From Rhabdophis nuchalis (taxonomy: Eukaryota; Chordata; Lepidosauria; Squamata; Natricidae), in NCBI GenBank assembly GCA_039707465.1, contig CM077645.1, positions 142,539,503-142,603,502 on the forward strand: a DNA stretch of 64,000 nucleotides, in the 5' to 3' direction. Made by a program: the position numbers and the translations under genes. Positions within the stretch are counted from its first letter, which is position 1, and each line of letters starts with the position of its first letter. This document shows positions 11,622-23,195 of this stretch, one piece after another. A model generated the notes under the pieces. That model was given only the letters and a program-made list of their open reading frames with translations. It had not been told where the DNA came from and made no database searches.

Positions 11622-12117
11622 ATAGCGCTTCAAGGTGCTGATGACCATCTTTAAATCGCTCCATGGCTTGGGGCCTAGCTATATACGAGACCGCCTCCTG
11701 CCCCATACATCCCTTCAACCGATCCGCTCCCACAGAGAGGGCCTTCTCCGGGTACCGTCGGTCGGGCAATGCTGGTTGGCAACGCTCAGGGGAAGGGCCT
11801 TCTCTGTGGCGGGCCCAGCCCTCTGGAACGACCTACCCCCCGATCTACGCACCACCTCGGACCTCCGCCTCTTCCGCCAGCATCTCAAAATGTATTTATT
11901 CCAACAAGCAGGCCTAGCATAACCCCCCGTTTCTGACTTTTATTTGTATAAATTTTAATTCTTAGGGTTTTATAAGGGTTTTTAGCACGGGATATAATTT
12001 AATTAGTTTTTAATAATGTATTTTTGTAATTTTGTATGGTTTTTAATATTGCCTGTGCGCCGCCCTGGGTCCTTGCAAGAAGGGCGGGGTATAAATTTGA
12101 AAAATAAAATAAAATAA
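11622..12117 (+). mobile_element. L2/L3-like LINE, 3' end
   Basis: Encodes IFKSLHGLGPSYIRDRLL, REGLLRVPSVGQC and GPALWNDLPPDLRT, then the GCCGCCCTGGGTCC and GAAGGGCGGGGTATAAATTT tail and an A-rich end. The frame is open for 95 codons. Confidence 0.88.
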
Positions 12118-13573
12118 TAGCACCTTTTACCACTTCACAATCTATTGGGATACAGGTATTCTCTTTACAGTAGCCCATAAGCTAACAACTTCCTCTTTAG
12201 ATTACTGTAAAGTATAGAGCTGACTTTGACAGTGGTTCTTCATTTTCTACAAAATTCTATGCCTTCAAATGCTCAGAAGTGGAAAGTAACTACCCAAGCA
12301 GCACTTTTTCAAAGCAAAATGGAGTTTGAAAAAACTAATTTTTGGCATCAGGAAAAAATGTGTTCATTTTGTAAAGTCTTTTAATGATGTGTTAATGTAG
12401 CTGTTCAATATTATAAGTATATTACTTACTTTTCATTTTGTTCTATAGTTAATAAGTCTCAATGTAGGTTTTCATTCATTGTTGCAACTGTTTTAAACAT
12501 AAACTTAAAACTATTTTTAATGAGAAGTAATATAGCAAGAGATCAGGCTAGCCCCCTCTTTGCTTTTTTTTAATTGTTAAAAACTGAAATACTTCAGAGG
12601 ACTTTCTCTTACTTTTATATAGACTCATTTTTTAAATTTGTTTCACCATTTTTTGTAGCCTGCATTTATGGCTTTTGAATAGCCTCTCTTGCTGTTTTAT
12701 TCAGAATGGATGATTTAATTTGTGTTATTTTCTATGCAATCCATAGAGAGTCATTTGATTGGTAGGGAAATAGATAGACCGATAGAGGTAGCCTGTTTGC
12801 AATGCCATATCTAACTTAGTACAAGTTTATTGTACAGTATGCTAATGGCAGATTATATTAATATGAGAAGTGGAAATTGCACGTTCTATTCTTACATAAA
12901 TTTACTCTTATCCATGGCAAGAACATGACTCAGGAACTATTTTTTGACCCTTAATCCTTAGACTGATGTTATCTCTTTCCCTGTTTGTAGCTGAGGCAGG
13001 TTAAAATGGGGTATTTCAAGAGTATTTACTATTTCCCGCCCAATACAGTTACTGTACTAACATGGGCATAGCATCTGGCATGCTTCATCAAAGATTTGGT
13101 TGTAGACAGGATCAGGAGTTGGGATATGCCCATTCCTATTGGCGACTTCAGCCTGTAGTGGCCATGTTCTTTTTCCTCCAGTCACTGGGCATTGCCCCCC
13201 ATGATCATTTTGTTTGTGTTGCAAGGAAGACTGAACATCTGGCCTCCACTGGTGCCATTGCCCTTGTCCAATTCCATGCCCATTCCCTTATGCACAGTTT
13301 TACTGATATTTTGAACAAGCTTTAGACTTTCTCCAGAGAGAGGTAATCCTGTACTGCATCAAAAAAACAATTTAAACTAGGAGATCCAGCTTCTGCAGGA
13401 TGACACTAATGATTGCATTATAGGTTTTGGTTGCTTTTGCCCACATGGTATTTCACATGAACCACACCTTTTTCTATTGCTATTGCTTTAAGTGGGGGAG
13501 GGATGGGAGTCCATTTTTCCTATTCCATGAGCTACTTCTGGATACTGCTAGATCCAGCCATTTACAACAGCTC

Positions 13574-13737
13574 CAGAGTTGGGTTGCTCCCAGTTCAACC
13601 TGGATTGGACAAACCAGTAGTAGCAATGTCAGGAGGCTCTGCCCACCTGCCCGGAAGCTTCCGTAGAAGCGTTGCATGCATACACGAACATGTACGCATG
13701 AACAAGCTGGTAGTAAAAAAATTGAAACCCACCACTG
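13574..13737. mobile_element. hAT-type MITE, CAGTGGTGGGTT family
   Basis: The right end GAAACCCACCACTG pairs with the left end CAGAGTTGGGTTGC. Flanks AACAGCTC and GACAGCTC match at 7 of 8 positions, a hAT-sized target duplication. Confidence 0.78.
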
Positions 13738-14429
13738 GACAGCTCCCTTCCCTTCTTCTCCAAGGATGATGCTCACACATTATCAATTCCTCCCAATCCA
13801 TTTCACCTTGAGACTAGAACATTAGGCCTAGATTGAGAAATAGCCTGGCTGACTCCATTTCTGCAACCTGCCATCTTGATAGGTGGCCAAGCCACCAATT
13901 CTAAGCATTCATCTATATTTACCTCCATACACCATGTTCAAGCCAAGCAGTTTAACCTGGCTGTGCCCAACATGAGATCTCAATATTAGATCTTGATGCC
14001 TTTTTCCATGGGTTATTGAAATAAAATATTCCTAACATGACCAGTCAAAAGTTTTTATATGGATATTTTATCTTCTCCTTCAGTGAATTTCCTAAACTTA
14101 GAGGGAAAAAATGGAAAATGCATGGGAAAATGCAGAAGGTCACAAGTGGAAGATAAATATTCTGGACACCAACGTTCCCCTTCTTAAAAAAATTAATAAA
14201 TGAAGCAAGGTGATTGCATAATAAAACCTTGAATTGGAAATATCTTAGAAGTAGTTGCCATTACAAATGTATTAAATGACCAAAACATGTGTTATTTATT
14301 TATTTAACTTTTTTAAGCATCCAGTACTGACTTTCAATTGATATTGGCTTAATTTGAAAAGTGGATATACCATTTCATGAAACAGCAAGAAAACTTGGAA
14401 TAAAAGCTGAGTATTTTGGTTTACAATAC

Positions 14430-14459
14430 CCGTGTGTATGTGTGTGTATGTGTGTGTGT
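14430..14459. repeat. (TG)n-type microsatellite, imperfect
   Basis: GTGTGTATGTGTGTGTATG pattern. Confidence 0.85.
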
Positions 14460-16284
14460 TCTAGAAATGCTATATGTTAGTATGCTAATGCATCACATAA
14501 GTAAAGCAGCATCCCATGGTGATTGTGAGAAAAGACACATTTAATTCAAGCTATGTTGGATACATTAATCTGCATCTTTATGTTTAGTTTTATCACATAT
14601 ATTCTGTATATTTAAAGTGGGTTATTTTCTATATATCATGAAGGTGACATACATATTCCATTTTATTGTACAAAAATCAGAGAGAGTTGTTATGAGCAGA
14701 TTTCTTTCACAGCTGGCTAGAATTTTAACTTTGTCTCTTTGCTTCAAGTGAAAGATCTCTCTTTGTGCTTTAGATTTTAATTGCAAGGAAATGTGTAACA
14801 ATTATTCTGGAAGATTGCAATGAATATGATGGCTTTACAGCTCTGCCAAATGAGCTCGGCACAATGTAAAATACATAATTCATCAGAATGGTGTGTGGAT
14901 TTTAATTGACTCCACAGGTTTTTACACGTAAAACACCATATTATGGACATAATTATAATAATGCTATAAATAGAGTAATTTAATAATTATGACATCAGCA
15001 TCCACAGCAAGTTACGGTGATCCAAAGAATGCCAACATATGCATGGTGATGTCATTATGCAAATCCCATCCTTATCCCCAATTTCTGATACAAGTACATA
15101 AGCTACCATACTTTGAAGTTGAATGTATGTAACTCAAAAGAGCCTACCCAGTACAAATACAATTTCCTACTGCACAAATTCGATGCAAACAATAAATATA
15201 TTGTTGTTGTTATTTTCCATAATTATGTTGACTAAAAAGATACTACTTGTCCCATTTCTTAGTCTCAGCAGAGACAGGCCTCCCAGTTCAGCTTACCTGA
15301 ATTAATTTACCTTCCCTACCGGTTTGCAAATGTGAGCTGGTAGAGGCACCACTCACACATTACATCGGGATGGGTGGGCAGAGCCTCCCACAGCTGCTGC
15401 TACCAGTTTGCCCGAACTCTGTCCTAATTGCAAAATGGCCTTTCCCAATATCCCATATTTTATGTCATAACTCAGCCTGGAGGTCATCAGTTCTAAACAT
15501 AAATATCTTTTTTTTAAAAATCCCATCTTTTGTTTTATTTATTCCAACATAAATAGGCTACCTATATCTATAGGCTACCTGTTGTATCTCAGGCATTTAC
15601 TTTGGTCTTATTATAATCATCTTGGGTTCACCTTTCCTTCTTACATGTAGAATGTATTTTTCTTGCTATTTTCTTGAGATTTGTAGACTAAAGTAGGAGA
15701 AAAACAAGGGCTAAACTGTTGGTTTTATCTGGCATCCTTAAAATTGTATATCAGAAGAAAATTCTGTAATTTTTTGTTACCACTCTAAATGAGGTATGAG
15801 ATATTCTTATTTTTGTCTCTATACCATAACTACATAAATTAAATTCATATATAAAATGATTAAAAGTATCTGTTTACTACTAGCATTCAAGATTATGTAT
15901 TTGCTCTAGGAGTAAATGCATTGAAGTAAGCACACAAAATTTAAACTCAGAGATCAATTGGCATATTTAGCATATCTTCATGTTTAGCATGCTAGATTTT
16001 ATGGGATTCCCCCCCCCCCCCAATACATATAGTGGCATCTTAGGAGGGGACAATTATTGGGGTCATAGCAAGCAAAAAGAGACAATTGAAGTGTTTCTTT
16101 CCTTAAGAAAGTCTGAAGAAAACATCTGAAATTGGTATTTACACTGGAAAGAAACCATCCCAATTTGGGATTCTAAACAAAATGCCAATAATAGGGAACT
16201 TCACTTTTATGCCAATGCCAATACCATCTCTGAAAGAGGGTTTTCTTAGCAAACAAATTTCTAATTTAATTTTCTCCTTGAGTC

Positions 16285-16505
16285 GATTTGGTGTAGGGGT
16301 TACGGCATCAAACTAGAAATCAGGACACCATGAATTCTAGTCCCACTTTAGGTACTTAGCCAGTTAGGTGACCTTGGGTGAGGTCCCCTCTCTCTCAACC
16401 CTAGGAAGCAGGCTACTTCTGCAATCTCGCCAAGAAAACTGCACAAACCTGTCCAGACAGCTGCCAGGAGTCAATACTGACTCAAAAGTACTGACACACA
16501 CAAAT
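16285..16505 (+). mobile_element. tRNA-type SINE with BovB-like tail
   Basis: A tRNA-like head (GGTGTAGGGGTTACGGCATC, then GAATTCTAGTCCC) is followed by GGTGACCTTGGGTGAGG and GCCAAGAAAACTGC. The body parallels those at 1040 and 50570. The 3' part TGTCCAGACAGCTGCCAGGA is the family's GTCCAGGCAGTC region. Confidence 0.65.
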
Positions 16506-17098
16506 TGTTCTTTAACGGCTGCTTTGGTCCCAGCCATTATTATATTCATGAATATATTATTATTATGATGATTGATTGATTATGAGCCATCAAGTTGATG
16601 TCGACTCTTAGCGACCACATAGATTGATTTTCTCCAGAAATATATTATTATAGTCACAATCATTTTCATTACCTATTGATGTTATTGGCACTTTGACAAG
16701 CCTATATATGAAATGAAAAGCCATATTTTATGGTCCACATACTTGGATAGTGAAAGAAATTAAGTTTCTTGGCATCCCAAGTACAGAGTTGCCCATTTGA
16801 ATGTATGCTACGTAGTAAAATTAAACTTTAGCAAGAGCTATCACCATCCAAACTTTTCACAGTGTCTAAACTGTTTTACAATAACCCCTATCCTTTTCAA
16901 AAAAAATAATAATTGTGTTCATAAGACTAGAATGTTGGAAATAGTTCATTATAGAAATATTCTAGAGTGGAGTGAGATGTACAATGTAATAAATAATCTC
17001 CCTGACTTACTCTAGCCATAAATCTTGGTTGACAGAGGTGAAGCTTCGCAAGAATTGTCCAGATATGCTTTTGTTTAAAATTCTTGTTTCTCTCACAG

Positions 17099-17393
17099 CT
17101 TCATTCTGACCAGGATAAAGGAGATGGTTCACTCAAGTACATCCTTTCTGGAGATGGAGCAGGGGACCTGTTCATCATCAATGAAAACACTGGAGATATC
17201 CAGGCCACGAGAAGACTTGATAGAGAAGAGAAGCCTGTTTACATTCTTCGTGCTCAGGCCATCGTCAAAAAGACCGGGAGGCCTGTGGAACCAGAATCAG
17301 AGTTTATCATTAAGATCCATGATATCAATGACAATGAGCCCCTGTTTACAAAGGACATTTACAATGCCAGCGTCCCAGAAATGTCTGATGTAG
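17099..17393 (+). CDS. CDH6: CDH6 coding exon: most of EC1 and start of EC2
   Basis: This exon encodes in-window residues 1-98, starting [11 protein letters not shown] pyrimidine-rich tract and CAG precede it, and GTAGGT follows; it enters in phase 0 and leaves in phase 1. It carries the EC1 calcium-site motif LDREEK and the EC1/EC2 linker DINDNEP, whose acidic residues bind calcium. The PESEF segment precedes the linker, and NAS in EC2 is a potential N-glycosylation site. Length is 295 nt, usual for this exon in type II cadherins. The tripeptide KGD (codons AAA GGA GAT) sits in the first ten residues, where I recall mammalian CDH6 having RGD. The adhesion-arm tryptophans are in the preceding exon, which is not in the window. 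Confidence 0.96.
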
Positions 17394-18376
17394 GTAGGTG
17401 TCAGATCACTCAAACATCCTGGGATTAGTTTTCATTAGCTAGTCAAATGGCAGTTTTAAAGTTGGGATTACCAAGATCAAAGCAATGAGAATTTAATATA
17501 TCCAGCTGTGCATTTTTCTGCTCTACAATAAGAGGGGGGGGGAGATAAAGACAGAAGATCTGCATTGTCACTTGTGTTGGAAGAAAGATGACAGAGAAAA
17601 GTGATTTGTAGATGCAGATAAGCATCTGGTATCATTGTAGCATCCATTTGATAAAATGGTGGTTTAGTAAAATCAGTTATGCAGCCACACATGGTCATAA
17701 AAGAAAGGAGGACAATTCAAAATCATCCTTACTACATAGAAAGTATATTCTGTAAAATCAGGTCCTCTAATAGTTAATTTTCAGATTAGGATAAATTGTA
17801 ATAAACATGTATGTACTGCCATGTATTCAGCAACTCTTTTGACATATGCCCTGCTACAAATATTACTAGATATTAGTATTACTTAGTAATTTGTAGAAAT
17901 TACTAAGTAATTTCTAGGTGCTGATAGATGTCTACTCAGTACAGCTTTCTGAACAATAACAAAGATTTGGTAGTTGGAACTAAGATTGTATTGCAATACA
18001 TGAAGGTCCCATTTGAATTAGAACTGACTTGCACACCTTTGTATGTGTAGGTAAGGATGGGGGGGGGCACTTGTTTTAATTTTTGTTAACTGGGAAATTA
18101 TTCAGAAATCCATGCTATTTTTTTCCCCTTTGGTTTTCTCAGTATATTCACTTAAATCAAAATTCAGTAGCATCAATCATAGTATACACATATATTGGAA
18201 TGTTTTTGCCTTGAATGAAGATAAAGTATAAACTAAGGAGAATTCAGCCAGCCACATTAGCATCTGATTAAGTTCATGAACTGATTTTTATGTGTCATCT
18301 AAGTTTATCCTGCTATTTTATTGTAGCATTCCCATGCACCAGCATTAGGATCTATCTATCTTCTATCAGCTCAGCA

Positions 18377-18545
18377 GATAGGGAACACTTTCCTGACTTT
18401 GGCTGATCTTAGAAAGCAAAGCAGGTGTAAACCTTGTTTAATAGTTGGATGAAAGACCACAATGAAATTGCAGGGCTGTAAGCTACACTGGGAAATTTCA
18501 AAACTATACCCAGTAGGAGGCAGTGGCAAACCATTTCTGTATTGC
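18377..18545 (+). mobile_element. 5S rRNA-derived SINE (5S-Sauria type)
   Basis: GCTGATCTTAGAAAGCAAAG, CAGGTGTAAACCTTG and AGTTGGATGAAAGACC align with the 5S rRNA internal promoter (GTCTGATCTCGGAAGCTAAG, CAGGGTC, CTTGGATGGGAGACC). The tail AGTAGGAGGCAGTGGCAAAC is shared with the BovB-tailed SINEs. A 5S head with such a tail is the layout of squamate 5S SINEs. Confidence 0.75.
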
Positions 18546-18797
18546 ACATGGATGTGTCCATAGAGTTGGTCACATTAGATCACGTCCTGGTTTTCACCCT
18601 TCCATCAAGCTTCTGTTTTGCTGACTATATCAATATCCTGATGGATTTAAGAGATTCTTTCACAATCGTATTTGGAAGATTGGGGAAGAGCTGCTATGAT
18701 AAAGTAAAATCGAGACAGATCAGAGCAAAAAAGGTTAGGAATCCTTAGGAATGGCTTTGAAGATACAGAGAACTACAGTTAAAAACAAATGTATGTT

Positions 18798-18820
18798 GTG
18801 TGTGTGTGTGTGTGTGTGTT
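18798..18820. repeat. (GT)n microsatellite
   Basis: About eleven GT units. Confidence 0.9.
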
Positions 18821-18919
18821 TATGTCAAAGCACCTGGTATGCCCAAATATGGGAGGGAGCATACTGCTTCCCTTTTGCCTTTCAGCTCCAGCTTCCAGGC
18901 AGGAAACCATTTTTTTGTT

Positions 18920-19110
18920 GCGTTTGTGCTGATAAATAAATAAAGGGAGACTAATATAGATCTATTTCAATAAATAAAGGGAGACTAGTATAGATCTATT
19001 TCAAGCTATTTAGCTCTCATCAACTAGCCATACCCTTACTGGGATTAGAACCTGGGCTGTATTTACATGTAGGCAGTTGTATTAGCCACTAAGCCACTAT
19101 TAGCCACAGG
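18920..19110 (-). mobile_element. tRNA-like SINE (unnamed family), copy in reverse
   Basis: The reverse complement contains GTGGCTTAGTGGCTAATACA, GCCCAGGTTCTAATCCCAGT (A and B box-like), AAGGGTATGGCTAGTTGATG and AAATAGATCTATACTAGTCT. The last unit, about 34 bp, is tandemly duplicated at 18935-19002. An oppositely oriented copy lies at 19180-19325. Confidence 0.6.
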
Positions 19111-19179
19111 CTTACCAGGTGCATACCAGGTGCTTTGACATAAACACTTACTTATTTCCCTGGCTCAGCTGATAAGGAA

Positions 19180-19325
19180 GGAGGGCCTGTGGCTTAGAGG
19201 CTAATACAACTGTCTACATGTAAATAATCCCAGTAAGGGTATGGCTAGCTGATGAGAGTTAAATAGCTTGAAATAGATCTATACTAGTCTCCCTTTATTT
19301 ATTTATCAGCACAAATTATATATAT
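19180..19325 (+). mobile_element. tRNA-like SINE (unnamed family), forward copy
   Basis: It reads GGGCCTGTGGCTTAGAGGCT, AATACAACTGTCTACATG, CCCAGTAAGGGTATGGCTAG and ATCAGCACAAATTATATAT. It is the inverted partner of 18920-19110. Confidence 0.6.
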
Positions 19326-19334
19326 AGTTGTCAT

Positions 19335-19359
19335 ACACACACACACACACACACACATC
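19335..19359. repeat. (CA)n microsatellite
   Basis: About twelve CA units. Confidence 0.92.
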
Positions 19360-19399
19360 CCTTTCCCTTTAATCTTCTCAATATTATCCAATCAGTATT

Positions 19400-19975
19400 T
19401 CTTTTTTTTACAAATGCATTTTTTATCTTAGAAATTAATATATAAAACAGTAAAACAAACAAATTGAGGAGCAAAACAAAAACATACATTCAACCCTAAC
19501 AACAACAACAACAACAGGGGAAGTGGTCAATTAAATTTAAGATAGGATCCACCCTGGCTGGCTACTGAAAGAAAGGAAAAAACAATAAATTAACTTCCTC
19601 ATTTACATATATACAGTATATATAATCAAAGCAGTTAATTTCACCATCCCTGGTAATTCAGTCAATTTCAACATTCATTCTTCAACCGTCGGCATCTCTC
19701 TTTCTTTCCAATGTTTGGCAAGTACAATCCATGCAGCCGTCACCATGTGAAGGAGTAGCACTCCAATTTTTTTTTTCCAATTGACTTGTTCATCATACCT
19801 AAAAGAAAAGCTTCAGATCTCATTAATATTTGTCTCTTAAATATTTTTGCATTTTCATTCTTAAGTTTATCCAGTATGTTTGGATTGGATACAAGATGCA
19901 TTAATTTGAACTGCTTCAAGAAGGGTTTTTTTTTTTCCTGATTCACAAAGGTGTCTGAAAAATTGTAGGTTGCTT
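19400..19975 (-). pseudogene. L1 LINE, ORF2 C-terminal end and 3' region
   Basis: Minus-strand translation gives NPNILDKLKNENAKIFKRQI, AFLLGMMNKSIGKKKLECYS, then after a frameshift MVTAAWIVLAKHWKEREMP and EEWMLKL-like sequence (W is a stop here) with ELPGMVKLTALI. This is the C-terminal part of an L1 ORF2 protein, downstream of the RT domain. In-frame stops make it dead. Confidence 0.75.
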
Positions 19976-21108
19976 TAATGAAATGGAGATAGGTGTTATG
20001 CTTCCAAGAAAGACACTATCCAGGGTCACTCTGGATAGTGTGACAAGATGGAATATAAATGAAATATAAATGGAACAAGTAAATACATTTTTTTCATTCA
20101 TTTTTAACCATCAATCACAGGATGCACTTTATGGTTCCCAGACAGGAGGAAGAAATCCAGTCGCCAGGCCAGAAAAGAGTACCCACGTCTATAGGACACT
20201 GCATTTAGAAAGAATACACATGTGCATGCTATAAAAATAAATACTTTTTGGAGTATTTATAAAATCAGTTTCAAATCAAGCCAGGCTTGTGCTGATTTAT
20301 ATAGATACTATCATGCAATTTTCTAAGTATCACGCCAAAAAACTGTTTGCCACCTTTTCTAGCCTTGTGTTTTGATCTTTTGAATTTTGCCTACAGATCT
20401 GGATTTCTGACCCTTTTTTGCCTTTTAGATTAGCCAAAATGCTATCAGTTACTTGGGATCTGGTTTTCTGGGTTTGTCTGTACTGTATGCTCTCTTTTTG
20501 CTATTACCCTAAAAGCAATTTTCTCATATCAGGAAAAAAAATAATACATTTTATATTCGTCTGAATTTGCTTGCCTGTTCTTTAAATTGTTTGATCTCTC
20601 AAGAATAGCCAAATGGGGAGGAGACGGAGTGAGAGAAAGAAGCACGATAAGCAGAAATTTCCTTTCTCCTCCCGTGGCTGGTCAGAATTGCCCTTCTTTC
20701 ATTGTTTCCACCAGGAGAATAAGGATTTCCCTTTTATTTCAAACAGCAGGCACAAGCGTAAACTGATTCCATTAAAGACCATAGAAAGCCTCTTCCCTCA
20801 CACCGGTTAAATCTCCTTTTCAGCTTGATAACTGCTATTTGCCATCATGTGCCGTTTCATTCCTTTGAGCATTTGCAAAACATCGGAATAACTCCATCTT
20901 TCAGAGCAGGATGGGCATGCTTATGTTTACAGCTAATTTTCATAAAATTAGTCGAGCCAGTGCTCCAAGGCCAGACCTTCAACATTTGTGGTATCTGACT
21001 TGTCTTCATAACATCTATTCTCAAACACAAACTCTGTTAACTCTTGACAGCAGTTGAAATGGCATCCTTTGATACACCAGTTTATAACTCTGTATTTCAT
21101 TGTCACAG

Positions 21109-21228
21109 GTACATTTGTCATGCAAGTCACTGCAACGGATGCCGATGACCCTACGTATGGGAACAGCGCTCGAGTTGTCTACAGTATTCTCCAGGGACAG
21201 CCATATTTTTCTGTGGAGTCTGAGTCAG
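21109..21228 (+). CDS. CDH6: CDH6 coding exon: EC2, first part
   Basis: This 120-nt exon encodes in-window residues 99-138, [20 protein letters not shown] and onward to SVESESG. It follows TGTCACAG and ends at a GTCAGA donor, phase 1 on both sides. [12 protein letters not shown] is the EC2 calcium-binding DAD segment and is nearly invariant in type II cadherins. [13 protein letters not shown] follows, as in CDH6. Confidence 0.96.
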
Positions 21229-21587
21229 GTCAGAGGACTTTAATCTGTCATACTCTGATAACCTCCATAATTTAAAATGACTTGTTAAGCCAAGCTAGGA
21301 TGTCATTAGGCAAACTCTTCAAAGAAATCCATTTGACTCGATGCAGGCTTTGCGAGTTCCAACAGAGCAATACGTCGATAAGCATGATACATTTTTTTTT
21401 TGAATCAGAATAACTTAACCTAATAAGCAGAACTTAGCCTGGATGCAAATCCATTTAGCAAACATTGGGTATGTAGATGCTTCCATTAAAGCTGTCATTT
21501 GATTTTGAATGTGGGAGGAAAAAAATGAAAAGGAATTATAGGCAGGAAAAAGATCTTGCTAATAGAAAGTCTTTTTTAAAAATGGAA

Positions 21588-22553
21588 TAGTGGTGGGTTC
21601 CTACTGGCATTACTACTGGTACAGGGAGCGTGCACCAGATGTGCACTGTGCGCATGTGCACAACTGAACAAAAAATACTGAGGAAAAAAAGGAAAACAGC
21701 TGAGGAGGGGCAATTCAAGCTGCTGTCCCGGATCAGCTGGGCTTCAGAAGCTGAAATAAAGGTAAGTATAACCAAGGGGTGGGTGGGCGGCTCCACTTTC
21801 AAGGGATATAATGATTATGGGAGCCGCAAGGCAGTCCCATATAACACCTCTCCTGCGCGAGCTGCACTGGCTACCTGTGACCTTTTGGGTGCGCTTCAAG
21901 GTGCTGATTACCATCTTCAAAGGGCTCCATGGCACGGGGCCTATGTGTGAGACCGTCTACTGCCCCACACATCCCTTCGACCCATCCGCTCCCATAGAGA
22001 AGGTCTTCTCCGGGTGTCATCGGCCAGGCAATGCCGGTTGGCGACCCCAAGGGGAAGGGCCTTCTCTGTGGTGGGCCCAACCCTCTGGAACGACCTGCCT
22101 CCCGAACTCCGTATCACCTTGGACCTCCGCCTTTTCCGCCAGCACCTGAAGACGCACTTTTTCCATCAAGCCTAGTGTGAACCATCCTATAAATGACTGA
22201 GTTTTAGATTACCAAAGTTTTAATCAGAGGGATTTTAAACAATATTTTAGCACAGGGTTTTCTAAGTTTAATCTTGGTTTTATGATATTTATGACGCCCC
22301 CCTGGGTCCTAACAAGGAGAAGGGCGGGGTATAAATTTAATAAAATAAAATAAATATTTATTGTATTTTGTATATTTGTATTTTGTATTAATTTCCTGTG
22401 CGCCGCCCTGGGTCCCTTTGTGGGAGATAGGTGCGGGATATAAGTCAAATAAACCATAACCAAACCATAAACAGAGAACTGGTTCACTCTCTGTTTGAAG
22501 GCAGCACTATTGGTTTGGGAGAACCGGTCTGAACCAGTAGGAACCTACCATTG
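21588..22553. mobile_element. hAT-type element, CAGTGGTGGGTT family, carrying a LINE
   Basis: Left end TAGTGGTGGGTTCCTACTGG and right end CCAGTAGGAACCTACCATTG are clear terminal inverted repeats. AAATGGAA is duplicated exactly at 21580-21587 and 22554-22561. The 966 bp include a LINE fragment of about 650 bp that inserted later. No transposase is present. Confidence 0.9.
21806..22460 (+). pseudogene. L2/L3-like LINE 3' end nested in a hAT element
   Basis: Encodes MGAARQSHITPLLRELHWLP and PVTFWVRFKVLITIFKGLHG. It has two successive 3' tails, GAAGGGCGGGGTATAAATTT near 22320 and CGCCGCCCTGGGTCCC near 22400, so two LINE ends are joined here. Confidence 0.85.
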
Positions 22554-23195
22554 AAATGGAACTAGACTTAATCGAACTTCTCCTATTTAGTTTGCAGCCT
22601 ACTTCAGCTTTGATAACAGATTTTTCCTCATACATTCAAAGGGGCTTTGTGGCACTCCCTCCTCCAATTTTTTCCCTAACACAACCTTGTGAGCTAGATT
22701 GTGACAATGATTGTTTGAAAGTCACCTAGTGCTTTCCCATCATTTGACAAGGATTTTGGATTGGGTCTGCCTGGTTCTAGATCAATATTGTAGCACACTA
22801 GCTCATATGGAAGAAATGAGAGAGAGACAGAGAGAGAGAGACAGAGACATGCTAAAATTCATATTATAATATAGTGGGCTTTTTTTTTAATTTCAAAGTA
22901 TGTGAGTTACCCTATTAAGGAGAAGGGGCATCAAAGCATTAAGTATAAAAATTTACAGACATATTTGGTATACAGTTGATACTGTCATCATAAGATTAAA
23001 CATAGATGTTGCTCCAGCAATTCACAGCTGGCTCATACTGGGAGATATGAAGGAGAGGCATTGCATTATCTTTGTCACCATATCCATCTCTATCTAACCT
23101 CTATCTAATCTCTATCTAATTTCTATCTCTGTATCACTAACTATTTATCTCATCTTAGAGACACTGCATTCTTACTTCAGAAGTATTACTTAGAA

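Larger units (their letters stand above)
1..17098 (+). other. CDH6: 3' part of the CDH6 intron before the EC1 exon
   Basis: No exon of CDH6 or any other gene was recognised in this stretch. The expected upstream exon (propeptide and the EC1 arm with its tryptophans) is not present in any frame I read. The interval holds the repeats listed separately. The pieces 1-1030, 5030-7560, 12120-13560 and 13750-16280 carry no repeat I can name confidently, apart from a short fragment at about 15300-15440 resembling the CAGTGGTGGGTT hAT family. At 7290-7370 there is a weak repeat of the sequence near 6640-6700. Confidence 0.7.
17394..21108 (+). other. CDH6: CDH6 intron between the EC1 and first EC2 exons
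   Basis: This 3715-bp intron holds a 5S-like SINE, an inverted pair of tRNA-like SINEs, two dinucleotide repeats and an L1 ORF2 3' remnant. 17400-18370 and 20090-21100 contain no repeat that I recognise. Confidence 0.8.

Noticed and set aside
13062..13325. 87-codon open frame in the upstream intron
   Set aside because: Composition is unremarkable and the frame matches no known protein or nearby repeat.
5721..16600. CRISPR array or bacterial-type operon
   Set aside because: The direct repeats are microsatellites; spliced cadherin exons and LINE/SINE content show a vertebrate genome.
18400..18470. A genuine 5S rRNA gene
   Set aside because: Only the internal promoter part is similar, with many differences, and a SINE tail follows.
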